From: Abditibacterium sp.
GTDB lineage: Bacteria > Armatimonadota > Abditibacteriia > Abditibacteriales > Abditibacteriaceae
DNA: 64,000 nucleotides
Direction of reading: 5' to 3'
Assembly: GCA_030448265.1 (NCBI GenBank)
Contig: JAUJNG010000025.1
Coordinates: forward strand, 1 to 64,000
Shown one piece after another: positions 49,118 to 56,756 of this stretch. The translations under genes were made by a program, and so were the position numbers. Positions within the stretch are counted from its first letter, which is position 1. Each line of letters begins with the position of its first letter. Below the pieces are notes generated by a model, which had not been told where the DNA came from, did no database searches, and was given only the letters and a program-made list of their open reading frames with translations.

Positions 49118-50343
49118 AAAAACGCCTGCGCCCGTGCCAGATCGTCGGGCGTGTCGATGGCAATCGGCACCACGTTTTCCACGATGCAAACCCCGATCTC
49201 GACGCCATGTTCCAACGCGCGCAACTGTTCCAATTTCTCGATTTCTTCGAGTTTCGAGGGCGGCAGACTCGCCATTTTCAAGAGCCAGCGCGCATCGTAG
49301 GCGTAAATTCCCAGATGGCGAAGTTTTTGGGCGCCTTGGCCGTCGCGGTCGAAGGGAATCGGCGCGCGAGAGAAATAAAGCGCCCTGCCACGCTCGCTCA
49401 CTACGACTTTCACCACGTTGGGGTCGCTTTCGGGTGATTTTTCCCCGATTGGCGTAGCGAGCGTCGCCATTTGCAAATTTTCATCTTCGCGCATCGCGGC
49501 GATGAGCGCGTCGATGTGCGCGGGTTCGATAAACGGCTCGTCGCCCTGCACGTTGACCACGATCAAACGCGCTTCGACCTGTCCAAATCGCGCTCTCACA
49601 GCCTCGGCAAGGCGGTCGGTTCCGGTGTGGCAGGCGGGCGAAGTCATCACGGCCATCGCTTCGTCTTCCGAAAATTTGTCTTCGATTTCGGCCCCAATGC
49701 GCGCGTCGTCGGTTGCGACAAAGACCGGTTTCGACGCCGCCGTTTGAAGCGCGGCGCGCACGACATGAGAAATGACGCTCTGACCACCCAGTTCGACCAG
49801 CGGCTTGCCAGGGAATCGCGTTGAACCGAATCTTGCCGGAACCATTATGATTGCGGATTGCGGATTGCGGCTTGCGGATTTTTCGAGCGCGAGCGTCGTC
49901 GAAAAGCCCGCCACGAGCGGGATAATGACGATTTCGCCGCCATTTTCGCGCACGGTCTGGGCTTCGGGGAGGTCGTCGGGCGCGTAGTCGCCGCCTTTGA
50001 CGTGAATAGCGGGTTTGAGCGAAGCGATGGTTTCAATCGGCGTGTCTTCCTCGAAAATCACGACCGCATCGACGCACCCCAAAGCCGCCAGAACCCGCGC
50101 GCGGGCTTGTTCAGGATGAATCGGGCGCGCGGCGCCTTTCAAACGCTTCACGCTGGCGTCGGAGTTGAGGCCGACAACCAAAAAATCGCCCAGTTCGCGC
50201 GCCTGTTCGAGCAAAGCGACGTGTCCGGCGTGCAGAATGTCGAAACAGCCGTTGGTGAAGACGATTTTGCGATGCGCCGCTTTCTGAGAGTCGGCCCAAG
50301 CCGAAATTTCGGCGCGCGTCTTGATTTTTGGATGGCGATTCAT
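49093..50343 (-). CDS. kdsB: fused RfaE2 (heptose-1-P adenylyltransferase) and KdsB (CMP-Kdo synthetase)
   Basis: The 416-residue product joins two LPS-core enzymes. Residues 1-155 are a cytidylyltransferase-fold RfaE2/HldE-C domain, which makes ADP-heptose: RKIVFTNGCFDILHAGHVALL, HVKGGDY and a GFSTT end. Residues 167-416 are KdsB, which makes CMP-Kdo: VPARFGSTRFPGKPLVELGG, ATDDARIGAEIE, SPACHTGTDRLAEAVR, NVQGDEPFIEP, GIYAYDARWL and AIDTPDDL. The linker KSASRNPQSAII is encoded by four 7-bp ATTGCGG-type units (49850-49877). Residue 167 is a Met (ATG at 49845), so KdsB could also be made alone. The C-terminus (RLKDEG) lies in a hairpin repeat. Confidence 0.9.
   Translation of the reverse strand: MNRHPKIKTRAEISAWADSQKAAHRKIVFTNGCFDILHAGHVALLEQARELGDFLVVGLNSDASVKRLKGAARPIHPEQARARVLAALGCVDAVVIFEEDTPIETIASLKPAIHVKGGDYAPDDLPEAQTVRENGGEIVIIPLVAGFSTTLALEKSASRNPQSAIIMVPARFGSTRFPGKPLVELGGQSVISHVVRAALQTAASKPVFVATDDARIGAEIEDKFSEDEAMAVMTSPACHTGTDRLAEAVRARFGQVEARLIVVNVQGDEPFIEPAHIDALIAAMREDENLQMATLATPIGEKSPESDPNVVKVVVSERGRALYFSRAPIPFDRDGQGAQKLRHLGIYAYDARWLLKMASLPPSKLEEIEKLEQLRALEHGVEIGVCIVENVVPIAIDTPDDLARAQAFLRRLKDEG
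49850..49877. repeat. four heptanucleotide units at the rfaE2-kdsB joint
   Basis: Three ATTGCGG units and one CTTGCGG in tandem (28 bp). Because 7 is not a multiple of 3, gain or loss of one unit would uncouple the two frames. Confidence 0.9.
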
Positions 50344-50355
50344 AGCGGTTGCTTT

Positions 50356-50402
50356 TCCCAGCTTTTTCTCGCTCGACTTCAGTCGAGCGAGAAAAAGCTT
50401 TT
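50356..50402. repeat. short inverted repeat between rfaE1 and rfaE2-kdsB
   Basis: AGCTTTTTCTCGCTCGACT with its complement, 19-bp arms with a tiny loop, sits between the rfaE1 stop and the fusion gene's start, where it may attenuate transcription or stabilise the mRNA. The rfaE1 stop is at the edge. Confidence 0.85.
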
Positions 50403-51364
50403 CATCCCAGAACCCGCTCCATATCGGCGCGCGTCATGGCCACCACGCCGACATGACGCACGCTCGCGGCGGCAGCGAGGTTTCCGAATTGGCTCGCGGC
50501 CCCAAAGTCGGCGCCGCTCGCCAGCGCCAGGGTTGCGGCGCTTAAAAAGGTATCGCCCGCGCCCGCGACGTCGAAAACTTCGACTTCATAAGCCGGAATA
50601 TGCTGCGGCGCCTGCCCCTCGATGAAAAGCGAAACCCCGCCGCCGCCGCGCGTGATCGCCAGCGATTTCGCGCCCGCTTTTTGCCGCAGGGTTTCTCCGG
50701 CGCGCTCGATTTGAGCGGCATCGCCCAACCTTTCACCCAGCGCTTCACTCGCTTCTTTTTGATTGAGCGAGAGAAAATCGGCGCCCCCAAAACACCCCAG
50801 ATTCTCCGGTTTGGGGCCGCCGGTGATGGCAATGCCGCGTTCGCGCGCGGCTCCGAGCGCGGCCTGAAAGACACCGCAACTCGCCATGCCTTTGGCGTAA
50901 TCCGACAGGCACAGCGCGCTCGCGCCTTCGAGCAGGGCGTGAAAACGCGCCCTCAGCCGCGCCACGATTTCCTCATCCAGGGGCGCGTCGCTTTCGCGGT
51001 CGATGCGAACCATCTGCTGGCGCTGCGCCACGACGCGGGTTTTGAGCGTGGTAGGCCGCGAATGATCGCGCACGACCGCAGCGATGTCGGCGCCCGCGCC
51101 CGACAGTTCGCCCGCCAGATCGCGGCCCGCTTCGTCGTCGCCGACGACGCCGCCCACGCTCGATTTCGCGCCCAGCGACAGCAAATTCATCGCGACGTTG
51201 GCCGCCCCGCCAGGCGCGGTGCGCCGCGAGGTGAAGCGCACGACGGGAACCGGCGCTTCGGGCGAAATGCGGTCGGCGCTGCCGATGATCCATTCGTCGA
51301 GCATCAAATCGCCCAAAACCGCGACGCGCGGCGAGGGAGCCGCGAAAAAAGTGTCCAGATTCAT
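50402..51364 (-). CDS. rfaE1: D-glycero-beta-D-manno-heptose-7-phosphate kinase
   Basis: RfaE1/HldA phosphorylates heptose 7-phosphate at O1, one step before RfaE2. The 320-residue PfkB-type kinase has VAVLGDLMLDEWIIGSADRISPEAPVPVV, the typical opening of HldE-N, then APGGAANVAMNLLSLGA and GVVGDDEAG. It also has KTRVVAQRQQMVRIDRE and the anion-hole/catalytic motif VEVFDVAGAGDTFLSAATLA (GAGD). The gene encodes only the kinase half of HldE; the transferase half is fused to KdsB in the next gene. Both lie in one minus-strand run. Confidence 0.93.
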   Translation of the reverse strand: MNLDTFFAAPSPRVAVLGDLMLDEWIIGSADRISPEAPVPVVRFTSRRTAPGGAANVAMNLLSLGAKSSVGGVVGDDEAGRDLAGELSGAGADIAAVVRDHSRPTTLKTRVVAQRQQMVRIDRESDAPLDEEIVARLRARFHALLEGASALCLSDYAKGMASCGVFQAALGAARERGIAITGGPKPENLGCFGGADFLSLNQKEASEALGERLGDAAQIERAGETLRQKAGAKSLAITRGGGGVSLFIEGQAPQHIPAYEVEVFDVAGAGDTFLSAATLALASGADFGAASQFGNLAAAASVRHVGVVAMTRADMERVLG

Positions 51365-51374
51365 AAATTTTTAG

Positions 51375-51470
51375 GCCACAGAGAACACAGAGGACTCACA
51401 GAGGGGCACAGAGATTTTTCAAATAAATTCCTTTTTGTCTCTCTGTGTTTTCTCTGTGTTCTCTGTGGCT
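51375..51470. repeat. CACAGAGA-family inverted repeat overlapping a gene end
   Basis: Arms GCCACAGAGAACACAGAGGA.. and complement of about 40 bp. Its right arm codes for the final ~16 residues (ATENTEKTQRDKKEFI) of the gene at 51419-52417. Confidence 0.9.
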
Positions 51471-52417
51471 AATTGTTGATTGACTGCCGCGATGAGGAGC
51501 GGAATGGTCAGTTCGTGATGTCCCGTAATTGAAATGCCCCTGCCGCCTCCATCGGAAAGTTCGTTGGCGCGGCGCACCGGATTCCAATTCGAGCGGTAGT
51601 GTTGGATGAAATCGAAGTTGACGCCGGTGAAATCGCGCACGTCGTGGCCCAGATTGCGCGTCACCGCCAGCGATTTTTCAATGATGGTCGGCAGCAACAC
51701 CGCGCTTCCCACGTTGAGCAGAACCCCGCCGCTCAAGTCCTTGACGCAGTTGGCCCAAATTTTGAAATCGGCGAACGTCGCCGCGCCGGTCGCGGCGCCG
51801 TCCATCGAGGGCTGTGGATGCGGAATATCGCTGCCGATGGCGACGTGAACCGTGACCGGAACGCCGTATTTTTGCCCCGCCGCGAGAAGGGAAAGCTCCA
51901 AAAACGGCGCAGTTTCCTGAATTAAAGCCGCGCCGAGGGTTTCGCCGAAGCCGTGTCCATTTTTTTGCGCGATTTGCGCGGCGCCGTTGATCCATTCGCC
52001 GGTTTCGCGCGCCATGCCAAACAGTCCGCTCTGAATTCCAGCGCCGACATCCTCGGAAGTTGAGCCGAAACGCGCGACTTCGCTATCGTGAACCGCGCCC
52101 GCGCCGTTGAGCGCCAGGCCGTCCAACACGCCGCGCGCCATCCAGTCGATGAGAAGCGGCGACAATCCCACTTTGATGACGTGCGCGCCCATCGTCATCA
52201 ACACCCGCTTCCCACCCCTTTTGGCCGCGATAATGGCCTCCACAACGGCGCGCAGTTCGCGTCCGGCCAAAATATCGGGCAGAGAATCGAAAAAAGCGGC
52301 GAACGAAGCGTCAGGCGGCACAACCCGACCGAACGCGGCGGTTTCGACCTTGTTTTGGCGTTCGTGGACGGAGTAGGTGCGAACGAGCGATAAATCGAGC
52401 TGGAGGTGGGGTTTCAT
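51419..52417 (-). CDS. conserved uncharacterised protein in the LPS core cluster
   Basis: The 332-residue product has a compact set of strongly conserved-looking motifs: GKRVLMTMGAHVIKVGLSPL, ALNGAGAVHDSEVARFGSTS, EDVGAGIQSGLFGMARETGEWIN, VHVAIGSDIPHPQP, GVLLNVGSAVLLPTIIEKSL, FDFIQHYRSNWNPV and GISITGHHELTIPLL. The Gly-rich strand-loop pattern and the HD/SE residues suggest a Rossmann-like enzyme; a distant link to the deoxyhypusine-synthase fold is possible but not secure. Position between rfaE1 and a heptosyltransferase suggests a role in heptose/LPS metabolism. The ATG at 52417 lies one base after the GT9 stop. The tail is encoded by a hairpin repeat, so an older stop was lost or overwritten. 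Confidence 0.75.
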   Translation of the reverse strand: MKPHLQLDLSLVRTYSVHERQNKVETAAFGRVVPPDASFAAFFDSLPDILAGRELRAVVEAIIAAKRGGKRVLMTMGAHVIKVGLSPLLIDWMARGVLDGLALNGAGAVHDSEVARFGSTSEDVGAGIQSGLFGMARETGEWINGAAQIAQKNGHGFGETLGAALIQETAPFLELSLLAAGQKYGVPVTVHVAIGSDIPHPQPSMDGAATGAATFADFKIWANCVKDLSGGVLLNVGSAVLLPTIIEKSLAVTRNLGHDVRDFTGVNFDFIQHYRSNWNPVRRANELSDGGGRGISITGHHELTIPLLIAAVNQQLATENTEKTQRDKKEFI

Positions 52418-52418
52418 C

Positions 52419-53401
52419 TCAAAATCCAAAAGTTTGCAGCGCGTATTGGGCCGCATCGGGATGTTCGCCCACGGTTACGACCGGTTTTTCAAAGAGCCGT
52501 CCCAGTTCAAGCGGCCCGCGCGTGGCGCCGAACACGCCGCGCGCTCCCTCGCAGAGCGCGGCGAGTGTCGAAACATCGGTTTTGCCGCTCAGATCGAGAA
52601 TCGGATGCGTGGTTTCCCCCACATCACGCAGGAGCGGCGCCGCGCTCTTCAAACCGACGACGACAAGTGGAAACCGCGCGGCGAGGGCGCTCAGCATGGC
52701 GGCATCCATGGCAGTCTCGGCGGACTTTTTGGCGGCGCGGCGCGGTTCGCGGGGCGCCACGAGGAGATAAGGGCCTTCAATGCCCGCCGTCTGGAGCCAT
52801 TTTTGGGCGCGCGCGGTGCTTTCGAGGGCAGATGCAGGAAGTCACGCGGGTTGTGGCCGCGCGAGGTCGCGCCGACGCCGCGCGCCAGTTCGAGAGCCGT
52901 CACGGGTCGAAGCGGGCCGTCTTTTTTGATTTTGTGAGTCAGAAGGGCATCCATGTGGCAGGGCACGAAACCGGCGCGAATCGGCGCGGCGGTGGCCAGC
53001 ATCAACAGCAGCGCGTTGGAACCCTGCGAAAACGAGAGCGCGAGGTCGTAATCGGCGCCGTGAAGTCGCGCCATGAGCGCCGCCTGCGACGACAAACCGC
53101 CGCGCGGTCGGGGCTGGGCCTCGTCGAGGGCGCCGAAATTTCGCAACAGCGGCAAAAGCGGCGCGCTCACGAAGCCGCAAAGGCGCGCGCCAGGAAAGCT
53201 TTCGCGCAGCGACACCAGAGCCGGAAACGAGGCGACCAGACTACCCAGCGAACTCGAATGAAAAGTGGCGATTTTGAGCACCGGCGTCGCCATCGCGAGC
53301 GGCGAGGCGAGTTTCGCCACCCGCCCGCGCGCTACGGCTTCGCCCGAACTGTGAAGCGGCGTGGGACGGGATTCGAGGAGGGTGGGGGAATCGGATGCCA
53401 T
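52419..53401 (-). pseudogene. GT9 heptosyltransferase-like gene with a frameshift
   Basis: Two frames together encode a GT9-type heptosyltransferase (ADP-heptose:LPS transfer). The N-terminal half runs from VLKIATFHSSSLGSLVASFPALVSLRESFPGARLCGF through RAGFVPCHMD to DFLHLP near 52833. The C-terminal half, in another frame, starts ALESTARAQKWLQTAGIEGPYLLVAPREP and goes through LVVVGLKSAAPLL, DLSGKTDVSTLAALCEGARGVFGATRGPLELG. Insertion of one G between 52829 and 52830 (CTGCC to CTGGCC) would restore the frame. It may be a real lesion or a sequencing error. The start is ATG at 53401 or, more naturally, at 53293 (MATPVLKIA). Confidence 0.82.
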
Positions 53402-53432
53402 AAATTGCCGGTTTGCGCTCGACTTTTGACCT

Positions 53433-53543
53433 TTGAGAATCTAATCCTCAAGTTCGTAGTAGCGCCGCGAGGCGCGTTTGTTGTCACTCTGGCCCAACAC
53501 GCGCCTCGCGGCGCTACTACGAACTTGAGGATTAGATTCTCAA
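53433..53543. repeat. inverted repeat (TCTAATCCTCAAGTTCGTAG type)
   Basis: Perfect arms of about 43 bp separated by ~20 bp, just upstream of the GT9 gene. With the next element it fills the 288-base gap. Confidence 0.92.
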
Positions 53544-53549
53544 AGGTCA

Positions 53550-53695
53550 AAAGTCGGCGCTGACCCAGAGGGTGCCCCGCGAGCAAGCTCGCTCCCTTTC
53601 GGCCTACGCCGAAACACAGCAGTTTGGTTCCCGCGCAGGCGGGAAGGGAGCGAGCTTGCTCGCGGGGCACCCTCTGGGTCAGCGCCGACTTCAGT
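53550..53695. repeat. inverted repeat (GTCGGCGCTGACCCAGAGGG type)
   Basis: Perfect arms of about 45 bp (GTCGGCGCTGACCCAGAGGG...GCTCGCTCCCTT and complement) with inner stems such as CCGCGCAGGCGG. It reaches the stop codon of the LPS-kinase-like gene at 53691. Confidence 0.92.
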
Positions 53696-54434
53696 CGAGC
53701 GACGCCTCTTCCATCAGTCTTCGATACTGAGCCGCCGTCTCGTCAGGCGATTTCGCTTTGCGATGCCCGAACAAGCGCCGAATTTTGAACCCCGCGCCGC
53801 GCACCAGACGGTAAAGTTTCGAGCCGCTCGAAAGCGCAGCTAATTCGGTTTCGGAAAGTCCCATCGGCGCGTGGCGCGCTTTGAGTTTGGCGAGCGCGCG
53901 CACATCGAGGGCGCGCCATTCTTCAAACGTCCAGTTTTTGGCGCCGCCGCGCCGAGGGCCGAAAACGCCCGCCGTCGCCCAGTCGATGAGCGTGACATCG
54001 CCGTCGGGCGTGAGCAGGACGTTGGAGCGGTGCAAATCGCCGTGAACCACGCCGCGCGCGTGCGACTGGGCGATGATTCGGGCCACTTTTTCGAGCGATT
54101 GCGGCGAAACCGCGCCGTCTTCCCACTCCATGAGCGGCGTTCCGGCGCGCCATTCCATCACGATGGAATCGGCGTCGGGCCGCGCGATGACGCGCGGCAC
54201 GCCTTCGATGTCCTTCAAAGCGCGCAGGGCGCGCTGTTCGCGGCGCAGAAACCACCGGCCCGCCAGAACGCGATACCAGAGCGGACGCGCCCGCATTTCC
54301 TTGAGAACCGCGAAACGGCTCGAATCGGGCGGCCATTCGAAGCGATAAACGTCGGCTTTGGTGGCGTTGCGCGCGATGTGCAGCGCCTCTCTGGGCAGAG
54401 TTTCGAGGCGACGGCGCGTGAGTTGGGGCTTCAT
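53691..54434 (-). CDS. LPS core kinase-like protein (WaaP/RfaY/RIO type)
   Basis: The 247-residue product has the small kinase fold used for LPS heptose or Kdo phosphorylation: RFAVLKEMRARPLWYRVLAGRWFLRREQRALRAL (Lys and Glu of the N-lobe), the catalytic loop ARGVVHGDLHRSNVLL, and the metal Asp in VTLIDWATAGVFGP. The C-terminal part is basic. The ATG at 54434 starts MKPQLTRRRLETLP; the frame continues upstream into a hairpin repeat and is probably not coding. Position between GT9 and GT4 genes supports an LPS role. The natural acceptor is unknown. Confidence 0.87.
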   Translation of the reverse strand: MKPQLTRRRLETLPREALHIARNATKADVYRFEWPPDSSRFAVLKEMRARPLWYRVLAGRWFLRREQRALRALKDIEGVPRVIARPDADSIVMEWRAGTPLMEWEDGAVSPQSLEKVARIIAQSHARGVVHGDLHRSNVLLTPDGDVTLIDWATAGVFGPRRGGAKNWTFEEWRALDVRALAKLKARHAPMGLSETELAALSSGSKLYRLVRGAGFKIRRLFGHRKAKSPDETAAQYRRLMEEASLD

Positions 54435-54466
54435 AGCGTGAAAATCGTTGAATTTAACTCTGCTTC

Positions 54467-54624
54467 GGGCATATAAAATACCCGTCTGTTGAGCCTTCGG
54501 CTGGGCGTGCTTCGCACGCAACGAGGCTGTGCAAGTGACCAGAAATCGATGAAGTCGAGATGTCGCTGCGTGCGAAGCACGCCCAGCCGAAGGCTCAACA
54601 GACGGGTATTTTATATGCCCGCCT
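54467..54624. repeat. inverted repeat (GGGCATATAAAATACCCGTC type)
   Basis: Arms of about 60 bp (CGGGCATATAAAATACCCGT...GCGTGCTTCGCACGCA and complement) between the GT4 and LPS-kinase-like genes. The small inner hairpin GCGTGC-TTC-GCACGC occurs in each arm. Confidence 0.92.
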
Positions 54625-54631
54625 CGCGTTT

Positions 54632-55717
54632 TCATTTCGACACAACCATCTCGTAGACCGCTTCGAGACGGGGCAGAAACGCTTCCCAGCCGAACAAATC
54701 GAGCGCCCTTTCGCGTCCGGCGCGGCCCATTTGCGCGGACTGGGCGCGGTCGCCGAGCAGTTCGACCAGGACTTGCGCCAGCGCCCCAGCGTCGCCCGAA
54801 GGAATGAGACGGCCCGTGACGCCATCGGCCACCACATCGGGCGCGCCGCCGGCGTTGCACGCCACGACGGGCAAATTCAACAGCGCCGCTTCGACATACA
54901 CGATGCCAAACGGCTCGCGGTGCGAAGGCAGCGCCATGATGTCAATGGCGTTCATCAGGTCGGCCACATCGCGCCGAAAGCCCAGAAATTTGACGTTTGG
55001 AGCGAAACCGCCCGCCGTCGCGCGCTGCTGCAACTCTTCGCGCATGGGGCCCTCGCCGACACACCAGAACTGAGTCTGGGGCTGTTTTTCCAGAACGTGG
55101 GGAATGGCCTGCATCAGTTCGCGCCAGCCTTTTTTTTCGGACAAATGCGCGAACGTGCCCACGATGGGCGCATCTTCTGCGGCGCCCAGTTCGCGTCGCA
55201 CCTCGGAGCGCGCGCGCGCGGGCCGCATATCTTCGGCGGCGACGGGATTGGGCAAAACCGTGATGCGCCCCGCGTCGATGCCCTGCGCGATCATGTGCTC
55301 TTTCACGGCCCCCGAACAGGCCAGCAGATGTTTCTGGCGGCGATGCCAGCGCGCCGAAGTGAAACCCTGCACATGGCCCAGCGAGGGCGGCCCGCCGGTG
55401 GATTCGAGCCAGCCGCACCACCAGCTCGCCGAGGAGAGATGGGAATGAAGCAGTTCGCTCCCCATGCGACGCGCGTGCGCGCGCAGCGCCAAAAGCGCGC
55501 GCGGGTTGCCTTTGCCGCCGATGGGCAGCGCCTCGACTTCGAAATCGCTTTGCGCCATCGCGTGGCGAAATTCCTGGAGCCCCCTGCTGCTGTTGTTGCA
55601 AACGATGTCGATGTGGTGTCCGCGCGCGCGCAGACGGGGCGCGAGCCAGGCCAGATGGCGTTCGGCGCCCGCCATGCGGGAGGGAGTAATGACTTGGAGG
55701 GCGCGGAAATGTCGCAT
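54632..55717 (-). CDS. GT4 glycosyltransferase
   Basis: The 361-residue product is a GT-B retaining transferase. It begins RALQVITPSRMAGAERHLAWLAPRLRARGHHIDIVC. It continues ELLHSHLSSASWWCGWL and LLACSGAVKEHMIAQGIDAGRITVLPNPV. The nucleotide-sugar site VGTFAHLSEKKGWRELMQAI, then FLGFRRDVADLMNAIDIMALPSHREPFGIVYVEAALLNLPVVACNAGG follows, containing the E-x7-E motif. It probably adds a sugar to the LPS core or to a surface polysaccharide. It starts at ATG 55717, 21 bp downstream of the tsaD stop. Confidence 0.9.
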   Translation of the reverse strand: MRHFRALQVITPSRMAGAERHLAWLAPRLRARGHHIDIVCNNSSRGLQEFRHAMAQSDFEVEALPIGGKGNPRALLALRAHARRMGSELLHSHLSSASWWCGWLESTGGPPSLGHVQGFTSARWHRRQKHLLACSGAVKEHMIAQGIDAGRITVLPNPVAAEDMRPARARSEVRRELGAAEDAPIVGTFAHLSEKKGWRELMQAIPHVLEKQPQTQFWCVGEGPMREELQQRATAGGFAPNVKFLGFRRDVADLMNAIDIMALPSHREPFGIVYVEAALLNLPVVACNAGGAPDVVADGVTGRLIPSGDAGALAQVLVELLGDRAQSAQMGRAGRERALDLFGWEAFLPRLEAVYEMVVSK

Positions 55718-55737
55718 TGGGTCTTTGGCGCCCCAGT

Positions 55738-56751
55738 TTAGCCAACCGGCCACACGCTGCGCGCTTCGAAATCGAGTTGGGCGAGGTCGAAAGCCGGAAA
55801 ATTTTCGCTGCGCGCGCGAAAAAACGCGGCGGCGCCGATCATCGCGGCGTTGTCGGTGCACAAAATCGGCGGCGGAACCGCGAAAGCGACAGCCTTTTCC
55901 GCGCAAATCTGGTTCAGCGACTCGCGCAAAGCGCCGTTGGCCGCGACGCCGCCGCACAAGCCGAACGTCGCGGGCGAAAATTCATCGAGTGCGCGCGCGA
56001 CTTGATGATGCAGTTGGGCAATCGCGGCGCGCTGGAAACTGGCGGCGATGTCGGCGACCTGCTCCGGCGCCTTCTTCCACGCTTGCGAGGCCGCCGTTTT
56101 GAGGCCGGAATAGGAGAAATCGAACGACGGCTCCAGATTCGACCTGCCGAAATGAAAAGCGCGCTCATTTCCCTCGCGCGCCAGTTTTTCGAGGTTCGGC
56201 CCGCCAGGAATTTCCAGACCCAGCGCGCGCGCGACTTTATCGAAGGCTTCGCCCGCCGCGTCATCGCGGGTGCGGCCCAGACGCTCGAAGGTGCCGAAAT
56301 CGCGCATCAAAATCAGGTCGGTGTGCCCGCCCGAAACCACTAAGGCCAGCATGGGCAGCTTCAAATCGGGATGGGCCAGAAAAGTCGAAATTAGATGGCC
56401 TTCGACGTGATTGACGGCGCGCACCGGCTTTTTGAGCGCGTAGCCCAGCGCTTTGCCCGCCGCCACGCCAACTAAGAGCGCGCCGGAAAGCCCAGGGCCA
56501 GAGGTGACGCCGATCAAATCGAGTTCGCGCGGCGCGATTTTGGTTTCGCTCCACAGCGTTTCGAGAAGCGGATTGAGGATTTCGAGATGCTTGCGCGAAG
56601 CGATTTCGGGCACCACGCCGCCGAACAACTGGTGCGCCTCGATTTGCGAGGCGATGAGATTGGCGCGAATTTCGAGGTTGTTGTCGCCGCGATGTTCGAG
56701 AAGCGCGACCGAAGTTTCGTCGCAGGAAGTTTCGATGCCCAAAATAAGCAT
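55738..56751 (-). CDS. tsaD: tRNA N6-adenosine threonylcarbamoyltransferase TsaD
   Basis: TsaD transfers the threonylcarbamoyl group to A37 of tRNAs, together with TsaB and TsaE. The 337-residue product has ILGIETSCDETSVALLE, the metal motif NHVEGHLISTF, VVSGGHTDLILM and DDAAGEAFDKVARALGL. It also has EPSFDFSYSGLKTA and GGVAANGALRESL. All match. The ATG at 56751 is chosen because the frame upstream overlaps the neighbouring gene. tsaB and rimI lie two genes upstream. Overlap is nil, with 5 bp to the ATP-grasp gene's stop. Confidence 0.96.
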   Translation of the reverse strand: MLILGIETSCDETSVALLEHRGDNNLEIRANLIASQIEAHQLFGGVVPEIASRKHLEILNPLLETLWSETKIAPRELDLIGVTSGPGLSGALLVGVAAGKALGYALKKPVRAVNHVEGHLISTFLAHPDLKLPMLALVVSGGHTDLILMRDFGTFERLGRTRDDAAGEAFDKVARALGLEIPGGPNLEKLAREGNERAFHFGRSNLEPSFDFSYSGLKTAASQAWKKAPEQVADIAASFQRAAIAQLHHQVARALDEFSPATFGLCGGVAANGALRESLNQICAEKAVAFAVPPPILCTDNAAMIGAAAFFRARSENFPAFDLAQLDFEARSVWPVG

Positions 56752-56756
56752 GATAT

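Noticed and set aside
53433-53695. Two adjacent long hairpins considered as ends of an insertion sequence
   Set aside because: Each hairpin is complete in itself, the arms of one do not match the other, and the space between them is only a few bases, with no room for a transposase.
54560-55741. Plus-strand ORF (393 codons) opposite the GT4 gene
   Set aside because: Shadow of a clear glycosyltransferase gene; the product is Arg/Gln/His-rich without motifs.
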